NCBI RefSeq assembly: GCF_005233875.1
Contig: NZ_SZPZ01000001.1
Span: 1,860,001-1,924,000, forward strand
Origin: Kribbella jiaozuonensis
Lineage (GTDB): Bacteria > Actinomycetota > Actinomycetes > Propionibacteriales > Kribbellaceae
DNA: 64,000 bases
Reading direction: 5' to 3'
Part shown: positions 1 to 6,949 of the stretch, piece by piece
How positions within the stretch are numbered: the stretch's first letter is position 1
How the letters are laid out: every line of letters begins with the position of its first letter
Program-made: the position numbers and the translations under genes
The notes under the pieces: model-generated
Database searches by the model: none
What the model was told of the DNA's origin: nothing
Seen by the model: the letters and a program-made list of their open reading frames with translations, nothing else

Positions 1-273
1 CACGCGCTGATCCTGGGCTACTGGCACACGATCGTGACGCCGCCGATGGTGTTCGCCCGCCTTGTTGCCGAGGTGGTCGAGGAGTTCCGGGCCAAGGGCA
101 TCGACAAGCCGGTGGTTGCCTCGCTGTCCGGTGACGTCGAGGTCGAGGAGGCGTCGCAGTACCTGTTCGACCACGGTGTGGTCGCGTACCCGTACACCAC
201 CGAGACGCCGGTCCAGGTTCTCGGTGCGAAGTATCGCTGGGCCCGGAACGCCGGGCCGCTCGGCCAGAGTTGA
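1..273 (+). CDS. Acyl-CoA ligase (acetate--CoA ligase / NDP-forming family), C-terminal end
   Basis: Only the last 90 residues are in the window; the reading frame is open from base 1 to a TGA at 271. The segment contains WHTIVTPPMVFA, KPVVASLSGDVEVEEA and a closing LGAKYRWAR. This matches the C-terminal succinyl-CoA-ligase-like part of NDP-forming acyl-CoA synthetases, which make an acyl-CoA through a phosphohistidine intermediate in the cytoplasm. The catalytic histidine and any ATP-grasp part lie upstream and cannot be checked. The next gene starts 73 bases on in the same direction, so co-transcription with the transporter is possible. Family assignment is good; the acid substrate is unknown. 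Confidence 0.7.
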   Translation, partial: HALILGYWHTIVTPPMVFARLVAEVVEEFRAKGIDKPVVASLSGDVEVEEASQYLFDHGVVAYPYTTETPVQVLGAKYRWARNAGPLGQS

Positions 274-346
274 TCTCTTGATTGGAGGAAGCAGTCTGCG
301 GGGGAGTTGGTAGTCAGCTAGTTGGCGTCGAACTTAGGAGTCCGCC

Positions 347-1849
347 TTGGACGTCACGAGCAAGACCTCAGAAGTGCCCGAAGAGCCGGCCGCCGCGGTC
401 CCTGCGACCGAGAAGGTCTGGAAAGCGGGCAGGCTCGAACCGATGCCGATCCGGAAACTTCCGGACGCACCGCCCTCCATCCACATCCTCGGTCCGACCG
501 TCTTCCTGGTCGCGCTGGGAGTGGGGATGGGGGAGTCGTACATGTGGCCCCGGCTCGTCCTGGTGTTCGGGCCGGATATCCGCTGGTTGTTCATGGTCGG
601 TGTCACGCTGCAGGCGTTCGTGCTGCTGGAGATGGCGCGGTACGCGATGGCGACCGGGGAGAGCATCTTCTTCGGTGCGGCACGGATCTTCAAACCGATG
701 ATGTGGTTCTTCTATGTCGCGGCGATCCTGATCTATATGTGGCCGGGCCATCTGTCGGCCGGCGCGGCCGCGTTCGAAGAGATCACTGGCATACCTTGGC
801 AGGTCACCGCGTGCGTGGCTCTGGTGTTCGTCGGTGTGCTGTTCAGTCTGTTGTCGGTGATCTACAACTTCCTCGAGAAACTCCTGGGTCTGCTGATCGG
901 CTTACTGGTGGTCGGTACGTCGGTCATCGCGGCGATCGTCGGCAACTGGGACGACCTCTCGCAGACGCTGCAGGGGATGTTCGCGTTCGGGTACTTCCCG
1001 GACAAGGCGATGACGTCGGCCTGGTTCCCGATCGTGGTCGGCTCGATCGCGTTCGCGGGGCCGTCCGGGATGCAGCAGATGTGGTACACGCTTCAGCTGC
1101 GGGACAGCGGTGCGGGTATGGGTGCGCACATTCCCAAGATCCGTGGTCTGCGGTCCGCGGGCGAGGCGGAGTCGATGCCGTCGCGCGGGTTCATGTTCGA
1201 CACCGAGGACCCGGCCGAGATGGCGAAGTGGAAGGGCTGGCGCAAGTGGGTGACGTTCGACGCGCTGCTGCTCTTCTGGGGTATCACGATGCTGGTGACG
1301 ATCTCGTTCACCGTGCTGGCGATGTCGGCGGCGCGGGAGAATCCGAACGTCGCTTCGCTGATCGAAGGCGGTGACCGGGAGGCGGCGCTGAAGGCGATGT
1401 CGGACGCGTTCGCGGCGGCCGGGTCGCCGGTGCTCGGGACGTTGTTCTTCGCCTTCATCGCGCTGATCGGGTTGAACGCGACGCTCGGGTTGTTCGACTC
1501 GTTCTCACGCGGGCAGGCGGACATGACGTACTACTTCGTACCGGGCGCCAAACGGTTCTCGATGTCGCGGTTGTACGCCGGGTTCCTGTGGGGCGTGATC
1601 CTGTTCGGCATCCTGATCCTGCTCTTCGGGCCGGCCGACGGACCGGCGGGGATCCTGGACATCCTGGCGTTCTTGTCCACGTTCGCGATGGGTGCCTATT
1701 GCATCGTGTTGCTGCTGACCAACAACATGCTGCTGCCGAAGAAGATCCGGCCCGGGCCGGTGCGGAATGTGATCATCGGGTTCGGGGCAGTCTTCTATCT
1801 GGGGATGCTGTTCTACTGCCTGGTCCGCTTCGGTGTGGTCGTGGACTGA
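347..1849 (+). CDS. Nramp-related membrane transporter
   Basis: A 500-residue integral membrane protein with about 11 hydrophobic segments after a roughly 45-residue cytoplasmic N-terminus. The start is TTG at 347, chosen because AGGAG at 336-340 sits six bases upstream; no better ATG is present. The first membrane helix (around residues 46-65) carries GVGMGESYMWP, in the place where classical Nramp transporters have DPGN, so it is a divergent Nramp-like protein and metal transport should not be assumed. A charged loop at about residues 255-300 splits the two halves. One leucine is encoded by a rare TTA codon at 902. It is followed after one base by a small membrane protein, probably a partner. 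Confidence 0.65.
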   Translation: MDVTSKTSEVPEEPAAAVPATEKVWKAGRLEPMPIRKLPDAPPSIHILGPTVFLVALGVGMGESYMWPRLVLVFGPDIRWLFMVGVTLQAFVLLEMARYAMATGESIFFGAARIFKPMMWFFYVAAILIYMWPGHLSAGAAAFEEITGIPWQVTACVALVFVGVLFSLLSVIYNFLEKLLGLLIGLLVVGTSVIAAIVGNWDDLSQTLQGMFAFGYFPDKAMTSAWFPIVVGSIAFAGPSGMQQMWYTLQLRDSGAGMGAHIPKIRGLRSAGEAESMPSRGFMFDTEDPAEMAKWKGWRKWVTFDALLLFWGITMLVTISFTVLAMSAARENPNVASLIEGGDREAALKAMSDAFAAAGSPVLGTLFFAFIALIGLNATLGLFDSFSRGQADMTYYFVPGAKRFSMSRLYAGFLWGVILFGILILLFGPADGPAGILDILAFLSTFAMGAYCIVLLLTNNMLLPKKIRPGPVRNVIIGFGAVFYLGMLFYCLVRFGVVVD

Positions 1850-1850
1850 C

Positions 1851-2384
1851 ATGGCCTCGTACAAGCAGTTGGCCGAGTACTCGGTGCCTGCTGCGTCGGT
1901 TGGCGCGGCGGCGGGTTTGATTGCTGCAGGGTTGGCCGGGTTCGCCGGCCAGCCCTTCGGCTGGGCGGTGATGACGGGGCTCGGGCTCGGCGTACCGCTG
2001 GTTCTGTTCGGTGCGGGGTACGCCGTACTCGCGGCGCTGGGGAAGGTCCCGGCTGGGGTGTTCGCGCCGGCGGCGGTGTATTGGGCTGTTGCCTTTCCGC
2101 TGTCGTTGTTGGTGCATGCGGTGGTGACTTCCTGGGTGATCACCGGTACGCCGGGGTTGCCGCCGGAGGTGGGCAAGTTCCTCGCGTTCCGGGCGCTGGT
2201 GAGCATGGGGTTCGCGATCGGGTTCCTCTGGATGCACGAGCAGATCGGACGGCTGTGGTGGCCCCGCATCCTGGACCACAACCAGTACGCACGTCGGACC
2301 GTCGAGGCCTACTCCCACCTGGCCGCGGCGCTGGAAGCCCGTAAGGCCGCCACCGGGCGAGGCCGGAAGAAACGGGTCGCCTGA
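1851..2384 (+). CDS. Small four-helix membrane protein of unknown function
   Basis: A 177-residue protein with four hydrophobic segments (roughly residues 14-34, 40-65, 70-98 and 110-130) and a basic C-terminal tail rich in R and K. I chose ATG 1851, one base after the stop of the transporter; an in-frame GTG at 1833 inside the transporter gene is less likely. I do not recognise the family. The near-zero spacing argues for translational coupling and a joint role with the Nramp-related protein. A strong terminator follows 16 bases after the stop, which closes this transcription unit. Confidence 0.6.
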   Translation: MASYKQLAEYSVPAASVGAAAGLIAAGLAGFAGQPFGWAVMTGLGLGVPLVLFGAGYAVLAALGKVPAGVFAPAAVYWAVAFPLSLLVHAVVTSWVITGTPGLPPEVGKFLAFRALVSMGFAIGFLWMHEQIGRLWWPRILDHNQYARRTVEAYSHLAAALEARKAATGRGRKKRVA

Positions 2385-2399
2385 GGTTGTCGACGGATT

Positions 2400-2440
2400 G
2401 CGGCGGGAGGACAGCGGCTGTCCTCCCGCCGCGCTTTCTT
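2400..2440 (+). terminator. Intrinsic terminator of the transporter operon
   Basis: Perfect 15-bp stem (2400-2414 with 2418-2432) around the three-base loop CGG, followed by GCTTTCTT. It separates the transporter pair from the PadR operon. Confidence 0.85.
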
Positions 2441-2445
2441 GGGCT

Positions 2446-2491
2446 GGTACTCGGTGATACCGTATAGTGGTACTTGGTGATACGGAGTACC
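2446..2491. promoter_or_regulatory. Tandem operator in front of the PadR gene
   Basis: Two 15-base direct copies, GGTACTCGGTGATAC (2446-2460) and GGTACTTGGTGATAC (2469-2483), start 23 bp apart and differ at one base. AGTACC at 2486-2491 is an inverted half-site of GGTACT. Position and repetition fit autoregulation by the PadR protein encoded from 2509; that is inference. Confidence 0.6.
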
Positions 2492-2508
2492 GGGAGGGCC
2501 GGCTTGCG

Positions 2509-2835
2509 ATGGATGACCTGACGGAGATGTTGAAGGGCACGTTGGAGGGTTGTGTGCTCGAGATCATCGGCCGCGAGGAGACCTATGGGTACGTCATCAC
2601 GCGTCAGCTGAACGAGCTCGGCTTCTCCGATGTCATCGAGGGGACGGTCTACACGATCCTGCTGCGGCTGGAGCGGAACGGGCTGGTCCAGGTGGCGAAG
2701 CGGCCGTCGGGGATGGGGCCGCCGCGGAAGTTCTATTCGCTCAACGACGCAGGTCGCGCGGAGCTCGGGAAGTTCTGGGCGAAATGGGAGTACCTGTCAT
2801 CCCGAATCGACAAACTCAAGGAGGGTGGGAGATGA
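2509..2835 (+). CDS. PadR-family transcriptional regulator
   Basis: A 108-residue protein with the small PadR winged-helix fold: YGYVITRQLNELGF forms the start of the helix-turn-helix, EGTVYTILLRLERNGLV the recognition helix and first strand, and GPPRKFYSLNDAGR the wing. There is only a short C-terminal helix, so it belongs to the short (PadR-s2) class. ATG 2509 has GGGAGG at 2492-2497; a longer GTG start at 2467 would run through the operator repeats. The stop overlaps the start of the next gene (ATGA). PadR plus DUF1048 operons are a recurring arrangement in Gram-positive bacteria; the inducer is unknown. Confidence 0.85.
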   Translation: MDDLTEMLKGTLEGCVLEIIGREETYGYVITRQLNELGFSDVIEGTVYTILLRLERNGLVQVAKRPSGMGPPRKFYSLNDAGRAELGKFWAKWEYLSSRIDKLKEGGR

Positions 2836-3188
2836 GTTTCTGGAACACTATTACCGGCAACGATCTCACCAGGGAATACAAGGCGTTCGAAGTCCGGGCC
2901 GCAGCGTTGCCGGCTGACTATCGCGCCGCCTGGGAGCAGATCAAGGCTTACCTGTCGCCGTACTCGGGCTTCACAGGTCGCAACCTGATGCCGATTCTCG
3001 ACAGCGCCCTTGGCCTGCTCGAAGAAACAGCGGCTGACGGGCAGAGCATCGACGACGTACTGGGTGACGACATCGCCGGCTTCTGTGCCGCGCTGGCCGG
3101 GGGAGAGGGCGCTCGCACCTATCGCGACCGGTGGCGCGAGCAGCTGAATCGCAACGTCGCAAGGAAACTCGGCCGGTTAGGAGACTGA
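2832..3188 (+). CDS. DUF1048-family protein (first copy)
   Basis: A 118-residue helical protein with no membrane segment. ATG 2832 overlaps the PadR stop by four bases, so translation is coupled. It carries the family landmarks: a hydrophobic helix with LPADYRAAWEQIKAYL, then DSALGLLEETAADG, then DVLGDDIAGFCAALAGG. DUF1048 proteins have no established biochemical function as far as I know; their constant link with PadR regulators suggests a role as effector or partner of the regulator. The following gene is a paralogue, so this is a local duplication. Confidence 0.75.
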   Translation: MSFWNTITGNDLTREYKAFEVRAAALPADYRAAWEQIKAYLSPYSGFTGRNLMPILDSALGLLEETAADGQSIDDVLGDDIAGFCAALAGGEGARTYRDRWREQLNRNVARKLGRLGD

Positions 3189-3189
3189 C

Positions 3190-3507
3190 GTGGGCATCCA
3201 AGACATCATCGAAGGCAAGAAGCAATGGCGAGCGCACCTGGCCCGGGTCAAGGCGCTTCCGCCGGATTATCAGATCGTCTACAAGGAGATCCAGAAATAC
3301 CTGTTCAAGGTCGGCCCCACCGACCTGACCGAGGGAAATCTGCTCTCCGGAATCGTCGACTTCTTCGAGGAAGGCGTTGCGGCAGGCAAGGGTGTCATCG
3401 AACTCATCGGTACCGACGTAGCCGCCTTCTGCGACGACCTGATCAAAGACTCCCGCACCTACGCTGAAATCTACCAGGAATCCATCACCAAGAAGACCAA
3501 GAATTAG
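3190..3507 (+). CDS. DUF1048-family protein (second copy)
   Basis: A 105-residue paralogue of the preceding protein, starting with GTG one base after the previous stop. Shared landmarks are LPPDYQIVYKEIQKYL, IVDFFEEGVAAGKGV and IGTDVAAFCDDLIKD, which line up with the first copy at the same spacing. The C-terminus is lysine rich (KKTKN). The gene converges on the GntR gene and their ends overlap by four bases (3504-3507), leaving no room for a terminator between the two units. No function can be assigned from sequence. Confidence 0.75.
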   Translation: MGIQDIIEGKKQWRAHLARVKALPPDYQIVYKEIQKYLFKVGPTDLTEGNLLSGIVDFFEEGVAAGKGVIELIGTDVAAFCDDLIKDSRTYAEIYQESITKKTKN

Positions 3508-4262
3508 TTGGTCGTGCGGCGACGGCGGCGGGGAGTGGTGTCCGGTTCGGGGGTTTCGACGGGCTCGGCTCCGGCCTGGAGGTCGTGGTAGGCCTTGCGG
3601 GTGTGTTCGGTGTGCTCGCGCATGATCTGGGCGGCCTTGTCCTCGTCGCCTTCGCTGATGGCTTTGACGAGGCGGTTGTGTTCGCGCCATGAGGCCGCGC
3701 CGCGGACCGGGGCGACCGGCGTGTAGTACCAGCGGACCCGGCGGTCGACCTGCGCGGCGAAGTCGACGAGGAAACGGTTGCCGGACATTTCGGTGATGAG
3801 GCTGTGGAGTTCGCCGTTCGTGCGGACGGTGCCGTCGATGTCGCCGGACTCCTGGTACGCCGTACCGACCTTGCAGAGCTCGCGCAACCGAGCCACATCT
3901 TCCTTCGTGGCGTGACGCGCGGCGAGGCGGGCAGATTCGGATTCGAGTGCAGCGCGGGCCGCCAGCAACTGGTCGACCTCGTCCTCGGCCGGCACATGCA
4001 CCATCGCGCCGAAACCGGGGCGCAGGTCTACCCAGCCCTCGTTGTTCAGGCGCTGCAGGGCCTCGCGTACCGGCTGCCGGGAGACGCCCAGCAAGCCGGC
4101 GAGCTCAACCTCGACCAGGTGCCGGCCGCGCTCGAGGGTGCCGTCGATGATCATCTCGGTCAGGGCCTCGTAGACCGACTCCCGCAACGGCGTCGGCCGC
4201 TTGACGTGCCGCACCCCGGCCGATTCCGCGCCCGCCCCTGGCCCTGCGCTGATCGTCGTCAT
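3504..4262 (-). CDS. GntR-family (FadR/FCD type) transcriptional regulator
   Basis: A 252-residue regulator. After about 30 low-complexity residues comes the GntR winged helix (LRESVYEALTEMIIDG, LLGVSRQPVREALQRL), then a helical FCD ligand domain with the usual metal-site pattern (RAALESESARLAA, HSLITEMSGNRFLV, EHNRLVKAISEGD, HTEHTRKAY). The C-terminal 20 residues are basic. I chose ATG 4262 because AAGGGA lies upstream; the open frame extends further but crosses the palindrome. Its neighbours are a 58-residue protein and formate dehydrogenase on the same strand, so it may control formate or C1 metabolism; that is inference. A 37-bp palindrome lies directly before it. Confidence 0.88.
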   Translation of the reverse strand: MTTISAGPGAGAESAGVRHVKRPTPLRESVYEALTEMIIDGTLERGRHLVEVELAGLLGVSRQPVREALQRLNNEGWVDLRPGFGAMVHVPAEDEVDQLLAARAALESESARLAARHATKEDVARLRELCKVGTAYQESGDIDGTVRTNGELHSLITEMSGNRFLVDFAAQVDRRVRWYYTPVAPVRGAASWREHNRLVKAISEGDEDKAAQIMREHTEHTRKAYHDLQAGAEPVETPEPDTTPRRRRRTTN

Positions 4263-4282
4263 GAGATCCCTTCCGGAAAACA

Positions 4283-4319
4283 GCACGGCACTTGGTAGAC
4301 AGTCTACCAAGTGCCGTGC
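4283..4319. promoter_or_regulatory. 37-bp perfect palindrome before the GntR gene (operator and/or terminator)
   Basis: Bases 4283-4300 and 4302-4319 are perfect reverse complements with a single centre base at 4301. The core TGGTAGACAGTCTACCA has the TGGT...ACCA ends typical of FadR-class operators. Read on the minus strand the same element is an 18-bp hairpin followed by TGTTTTCC, so it could also end transcription coming from the upstream small gene. It ends 20 bases before the GntR start codon. Confidence 0.7.
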
Positions 4320-4344
4320 CTGACATATAGCCGCCGCCCCGGCC

Positions 4345-4521
4345 TCAGGCGGCCGACTCGTCCGCCTGTCGGTCGTCGTCGCGCGCGGCGGGCGCCTCGC
4401 CGGTGAGCTTGGCGAGCTCGGCGTCCAGATCGAGCGGGTCGGACAGCTCCTGCTGCAGCTCCGGGGCATCCGGGAACTGCGGGCGAGCCGCCAGAGCACC
4501 GAACCTACGTGTGAAGATCAT
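4345..4521 (-). CDS. Unrecognised 58-residue protein between formate dehydrogenase and GntR genes
   Basis: Starts at ATG 4521 with a strong ribosome-binding site, GGAAGGG, seven to eight bases upstream on the minus strand. The N-terminus (MIFTRRFGALAARP) is basic and hydrophobic, the middle is acidic (PLDLDAELAKLTGE), and the C-terminus is charged and disordered-looking (DDDRQADESAA). There is no signal peptide, cysteine or known motif. It lies 84 bases downstream of formate dehydrogenase and upstream of the GntR gene. A small partner of the enzyme, a leader peptide or a peptide precursor are all possible. Good RBS and GC-rich third positions make it likely to be real; I assign no function. 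Confidence 0.5.
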   Translation of the reverse strand: MIFTRRFGALAARPQFPDAPELQQELSDPLDLDAELAKLTGEAPAARDDDRQADESAA

Positions 4522-4547
4522 TTCTACCCTTCCTTGAATTCTGGCTT

Positions 4548-4557
4548 CTGTATACAT
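4548..4557. promoter_or_regulatory. CTGTATACAT element upstream of the small gene
   Basis: CTGTATACAT at 4548-4557, with the palindromic core TGTATACA, lies 27 bases upstream of the small gene on the minus strand. The identical ten bases recur at 6811-6820 in front of the LysR gene. TGTATACA is a typical core of GntR-type operators, for example the B. subtilis GntR site. Confidence 0.4.
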
Positions 4558-4605
4558 TCAACCAGGTGTACTCACCGGTTATGCCCGCGTCTCACGTGAT
4601 CCGGC

Positions 4606-5766
4606 TTACACCCGGGTCGAGTACGCATGCGCTCCGGCGCCGGCCAGGCGCCCGCCGTCGACGATCAGGTACTCGTCGCGGATCGGCGTACCGGCCAGCC
4701 ACGATTCCAGGATCTCCCGGGTGCCCGCGGCGTACCGGGTCTGCGCGGACAGCGACGAGCCGGAGATGTGCGGCGTCATCCCGTGGTGCGGCATGGTCCG
4801 CCACGGATGGTCGGCCGGCGCGGGCTGCGGGTACCAGACATCGCCGGCGTATCCGGCCAGCTGACCGCTCTCCAGCGCCCGGACGATCGCGTCCCGGTCG
4901 GCGATCTTGGCCCGCGCCGTGTTGATCAGGTACGTCCCGCGCTTCATTGTCCCGAGCAACTTATCCCCGAACAGCCCTTCGGTCTCCGGGTGCAGCGGCG
5001 CGTTGATCGTCACCACGTCGCAGTGCGGCACCATGTCGGCCGCGCTCGGGTGGAAGGTCAGTCCCAGTTCCCGCTCGACCGACTCCGGCAGGCGATGCCG
5101 GTCGGTGTAGTGCAGCTTCACGTCGAACGGCGCCAGCCGACGCAGTACTGCGGTCCCGATCCGGCCGGCCGCGACCGTGCCGACGTGCATGCCCTCGAGG
5201 TCGTACGAGCGCGCCACGCAGTCGGCGATGTTCCAGCCGCCATCCCATACGGTTTGGTATGCCGGGAGGTAGTTGCGCACCAGCCCGAGGATCATCATCA
5301 CCACGTGCTCGGCGACGCTGATGCTGTTCGAATAGGTGACCTCGGCAACGGTCATGCCGTGCTCGATTGCCGCGTCCAGGTCGACGTGGTCGGAGCCGAT
5401 GCCGGCGGTGATCGCGAGCTTCAGCTTCGGCGCCTTCGCGATCCGCTCGGCGGTCAGGTACGCGGGCCAGAACGGTTGCGAGATCACCACATCGGCGTCG
5501 GGCAGCTCACGATCGAGCACCGAGTCCGCGCCCTCCTTGTCGGACGTGACGACCAGTGTGTGGCCCTGGCTCTCGAGGAATTCACGCAATCCGAGCTCAC
5601 CGGACACGCTGCCGAGCAGTGCGCCCGGCGTGAAGTCGATGGCCTTCGGCGAGGGCGCCGTCTGGCCGCCGGGATAGCCGTCGATCGTCGGGATGTCGTC
5701 CCGGGCGTACGACGTCGGGTAGCCCGCCGCCGGGTCGTCGTACAGGACACAGACAATCTTCGCCAT
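4606..5766 (-). CDS. fdh: NAD-dependent formate dehydrogenase
   Basis: A 386-residue D-2-hydroxyacid-dehydrogenase-type enzyme that oxidises formate to CO2 with NAD+ in the cytoplasm. It aligns by eye with the well-studied Pseudomonas sp. 101 enzyme, down to residue number: N147 (SNSISVAEH), the NAD motif AAGRIG at 199-204, D222 that selects NAD over NADP, R285 (NTARAK), Q314 (WYPQPAP) and catalytic H333 (TPHISG). ATG 5766 has AAGGAG upstream. A LysR gene lies 44 bases upstream on the same strand and a small gene plus a GntR regulator follow, so it seems to be under dual control. Role: formate detoxification or NADH supply from C1 compounds. Confidence 0.96.
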   Translation of the reverse strand: MAKIVCVLYDDPAAGYPTSYARDDIPTIDGYPGGQTAPSPKAIDFTPGALLGSVSGELGLREFLESQGHTLVVTSDKEGADSVLDRELPDADVVISQPFWPAYLTAERIAKAPKLKLAITAGIGSDHVDLDAAIEHGMTVAEVTYSNSISVAEHVVMMILGLVRNYLPAYQTVWDGGWNIADCVARSYDLEGMHVGTVAAGRIGTAVLRRLAPFDVKLHYTDRHRLPESVERELGLTFHPSAADMVPHCDVVTINAPLHPETEGLFGDKLLGTMKRGTYLINTARAKIADRDAIVRALESGQLAGYAGDVWYPQPAPADHPWRTMPHHGMTPHISGSSLSAQTRYAAGTREILESWLAGTPIRDEYLIVDGGRLAGAGAHAYSTRV

Positions 5767-5810
5767 GATGGGAATCTCCTTGTTCTGAAGGGATTTCCAC
5801 CATCGCGGTG

Positions 5811-6782
5811 TCACGGTCCGACGGTCAAAGACTTGCTCGCTATGTCGAGATAGCCGGAATCCATCAAATGCACGTCGAGTAGATCGTCGAGAGCTTTGTG
5901 TACGCCGGCCTGCCGCGCCACGTCGAGCAACGCCCGCGCGAGAACGGGCTCGGGACTGCGCGCCGCGATCACCAGACCGACCCGCGGCCCGTGCGCCGGA
6001 CCCTTGAGCGGTACGACGCGCATCCCGTCCGGTACGCCGAACATGTGCAACCAGGCGTGCGAGATCACGGTCGACCAGTGGCTGCCGTGCAGGTGGCTGT
6101 ACAAGCCCGACACGGTGTCGCTCTCGATCGCGGGTGTCGCGGTGACGCCGTCGTCAGTGAAGTAGCCGTTCATGATCCGGCGGTTGCGCATCTCAGGTGA
6201 GAGCAGGCAGAGCGGAAGCTCGGCGACCTCTGCCCACGTGGCGACGGGCTGGTCGGCGAGCTTGGTGTGGGTCGGCGTCAGTAACAGGTAGCGCTCTTCG
6301 TACAGCGGCGTCTTGCGCACCTGGCCGAGGGCGTCGTCGTCGAGGTACGTCATCGCGACATCGAGATCGAACTCCGCGAGTTTCTGGGTGATGTCCCGCG
6401 ACGACAGCGATTCCAGCGTCACCCGGGCATTGGTATGCCGCGCGCAGAAAGGTGTCGTGAGCAACGAAACCACCGGCATCGCGGTCGGGATCGCGCCGAG
6501 CCGGAGCGTGCCGTTGAGTCCGCCGCGCATCACCGACAACTCGTGCCGGAGCGCGTCCTGCTCGGACAGGATGCGCTGCGCCCAGAGCAGTACCCGCTCG
6601 CCCTCGGGTGTCAGTCCCTCGAACCGCCGGCCGCGCCGCACGATCGGTACGTCGAGCTCCTGCTCGAGCTTGCGGATCGCGGCCGAGAGCGACGGCTGGG
6701 AGACGTAGCAGGCTTCCGCCGCCCGGGCGAAATGCTTCTCGCGGGCGAGGGCGACGAGGTACTCCAGCTGGCGGAGCAGCAT
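5811..6782 (-). CDS. LysR-family transcriptional regulator next to formate dehydrogenase
   Basis: A 323-residue LTTR. The N-terminal helix-turn-helix is textbook: LRQLEYLVALAREKHFARAA, then VSQPSLSAAIRKLEQELDV, then FEGLTPEGERVL. The substrate-binding domain starts at about residue 90 (GTLRLGAIPTAMPVV). The start was set at ATG 6782, the usual LTTR N-terminus; the RBS there is weak. An upstream in-frame start at 6827 would place the TGTATACA element inside the gene. It lies 44 bases upstream of formate dehydrogenase in the same direction, which is unusual for LysR genes (commonly divergent) and suggests co-transcription with its likely target. Confidence 0.9.
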   Translation of the reverse strand: MLLRQLEYLVALAREKHFARAAEACYVSQPSLSAAIRKLEQELDVPIVRRGRRFEGLTPEGERVLLWAQRILSEQDALRHELSVMRGGLNGTLRLGAIPTAMPVVSLLTTPFCARHTNARVTLESLSSRDITQKLAEFDLDVAMTYLDDDALGQVRKTPLYEERYLLLTPTHTKLADQPVATWAEVAELPLCLLSPEMRNRRIMNGYFTDDGVTATPAIESDTVSGLYSHLHGSHWSTVISHAWLHMFGVPDGMRVVPLKGPAHGPRVGLVIAARSPEPVLARALLDVARQAGVHKALDDLLDVHLMDSGYLDIASKSLTVGP

Positions 6783-6810
6783 CAGCGAACCCGGAATGGT
6801 GTGCAGTCTC

Positions 6811-6820
6811 CTGTATACAT
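6811..6820. promoter_or_regulatory. CTGTATACAT element upstream of the LysR gene
   Basis: Identical to the element at 4548-4557; it lies 29 bases upstream of the LysR start. The pair brackets the LysR-formate dehydrogenase unit, so the GntR protein encoded at 3504-4262 is the obvious candidate binder (inference). Confidence 0.4.
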
Positions 6821-6868
6821 AATCCAACTGTAGTGAGGTGCGCCGTCGCCCGGAAGATCTCGGCGTGT

Positions 6869-6884
6869 TGTGATGTGGATCACA
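6869..6884. promoter_or_regulatory. Perfect CRP-type site TGTGA-N6-TCACA
   Basis: TGTGATGTGGATCACA at 6869-6884 matches the CRP consensus TGTGA-N6-TCACA at all ten fixed positions. Actinobacterial CRP/GlxR proteins use a closely related site. It lies 66 bases upstream of the hydrolase ATG at 6950, in the divergent region with the LysR gene. Confidence 0.6.
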
Positions 6885-6949
6885 GGGTGTCTTTCCGGCA
6901 CGGATCCGTTCGACGGATGGGCAGAGATCTCTCTGGCAAAGGAGCTGTG

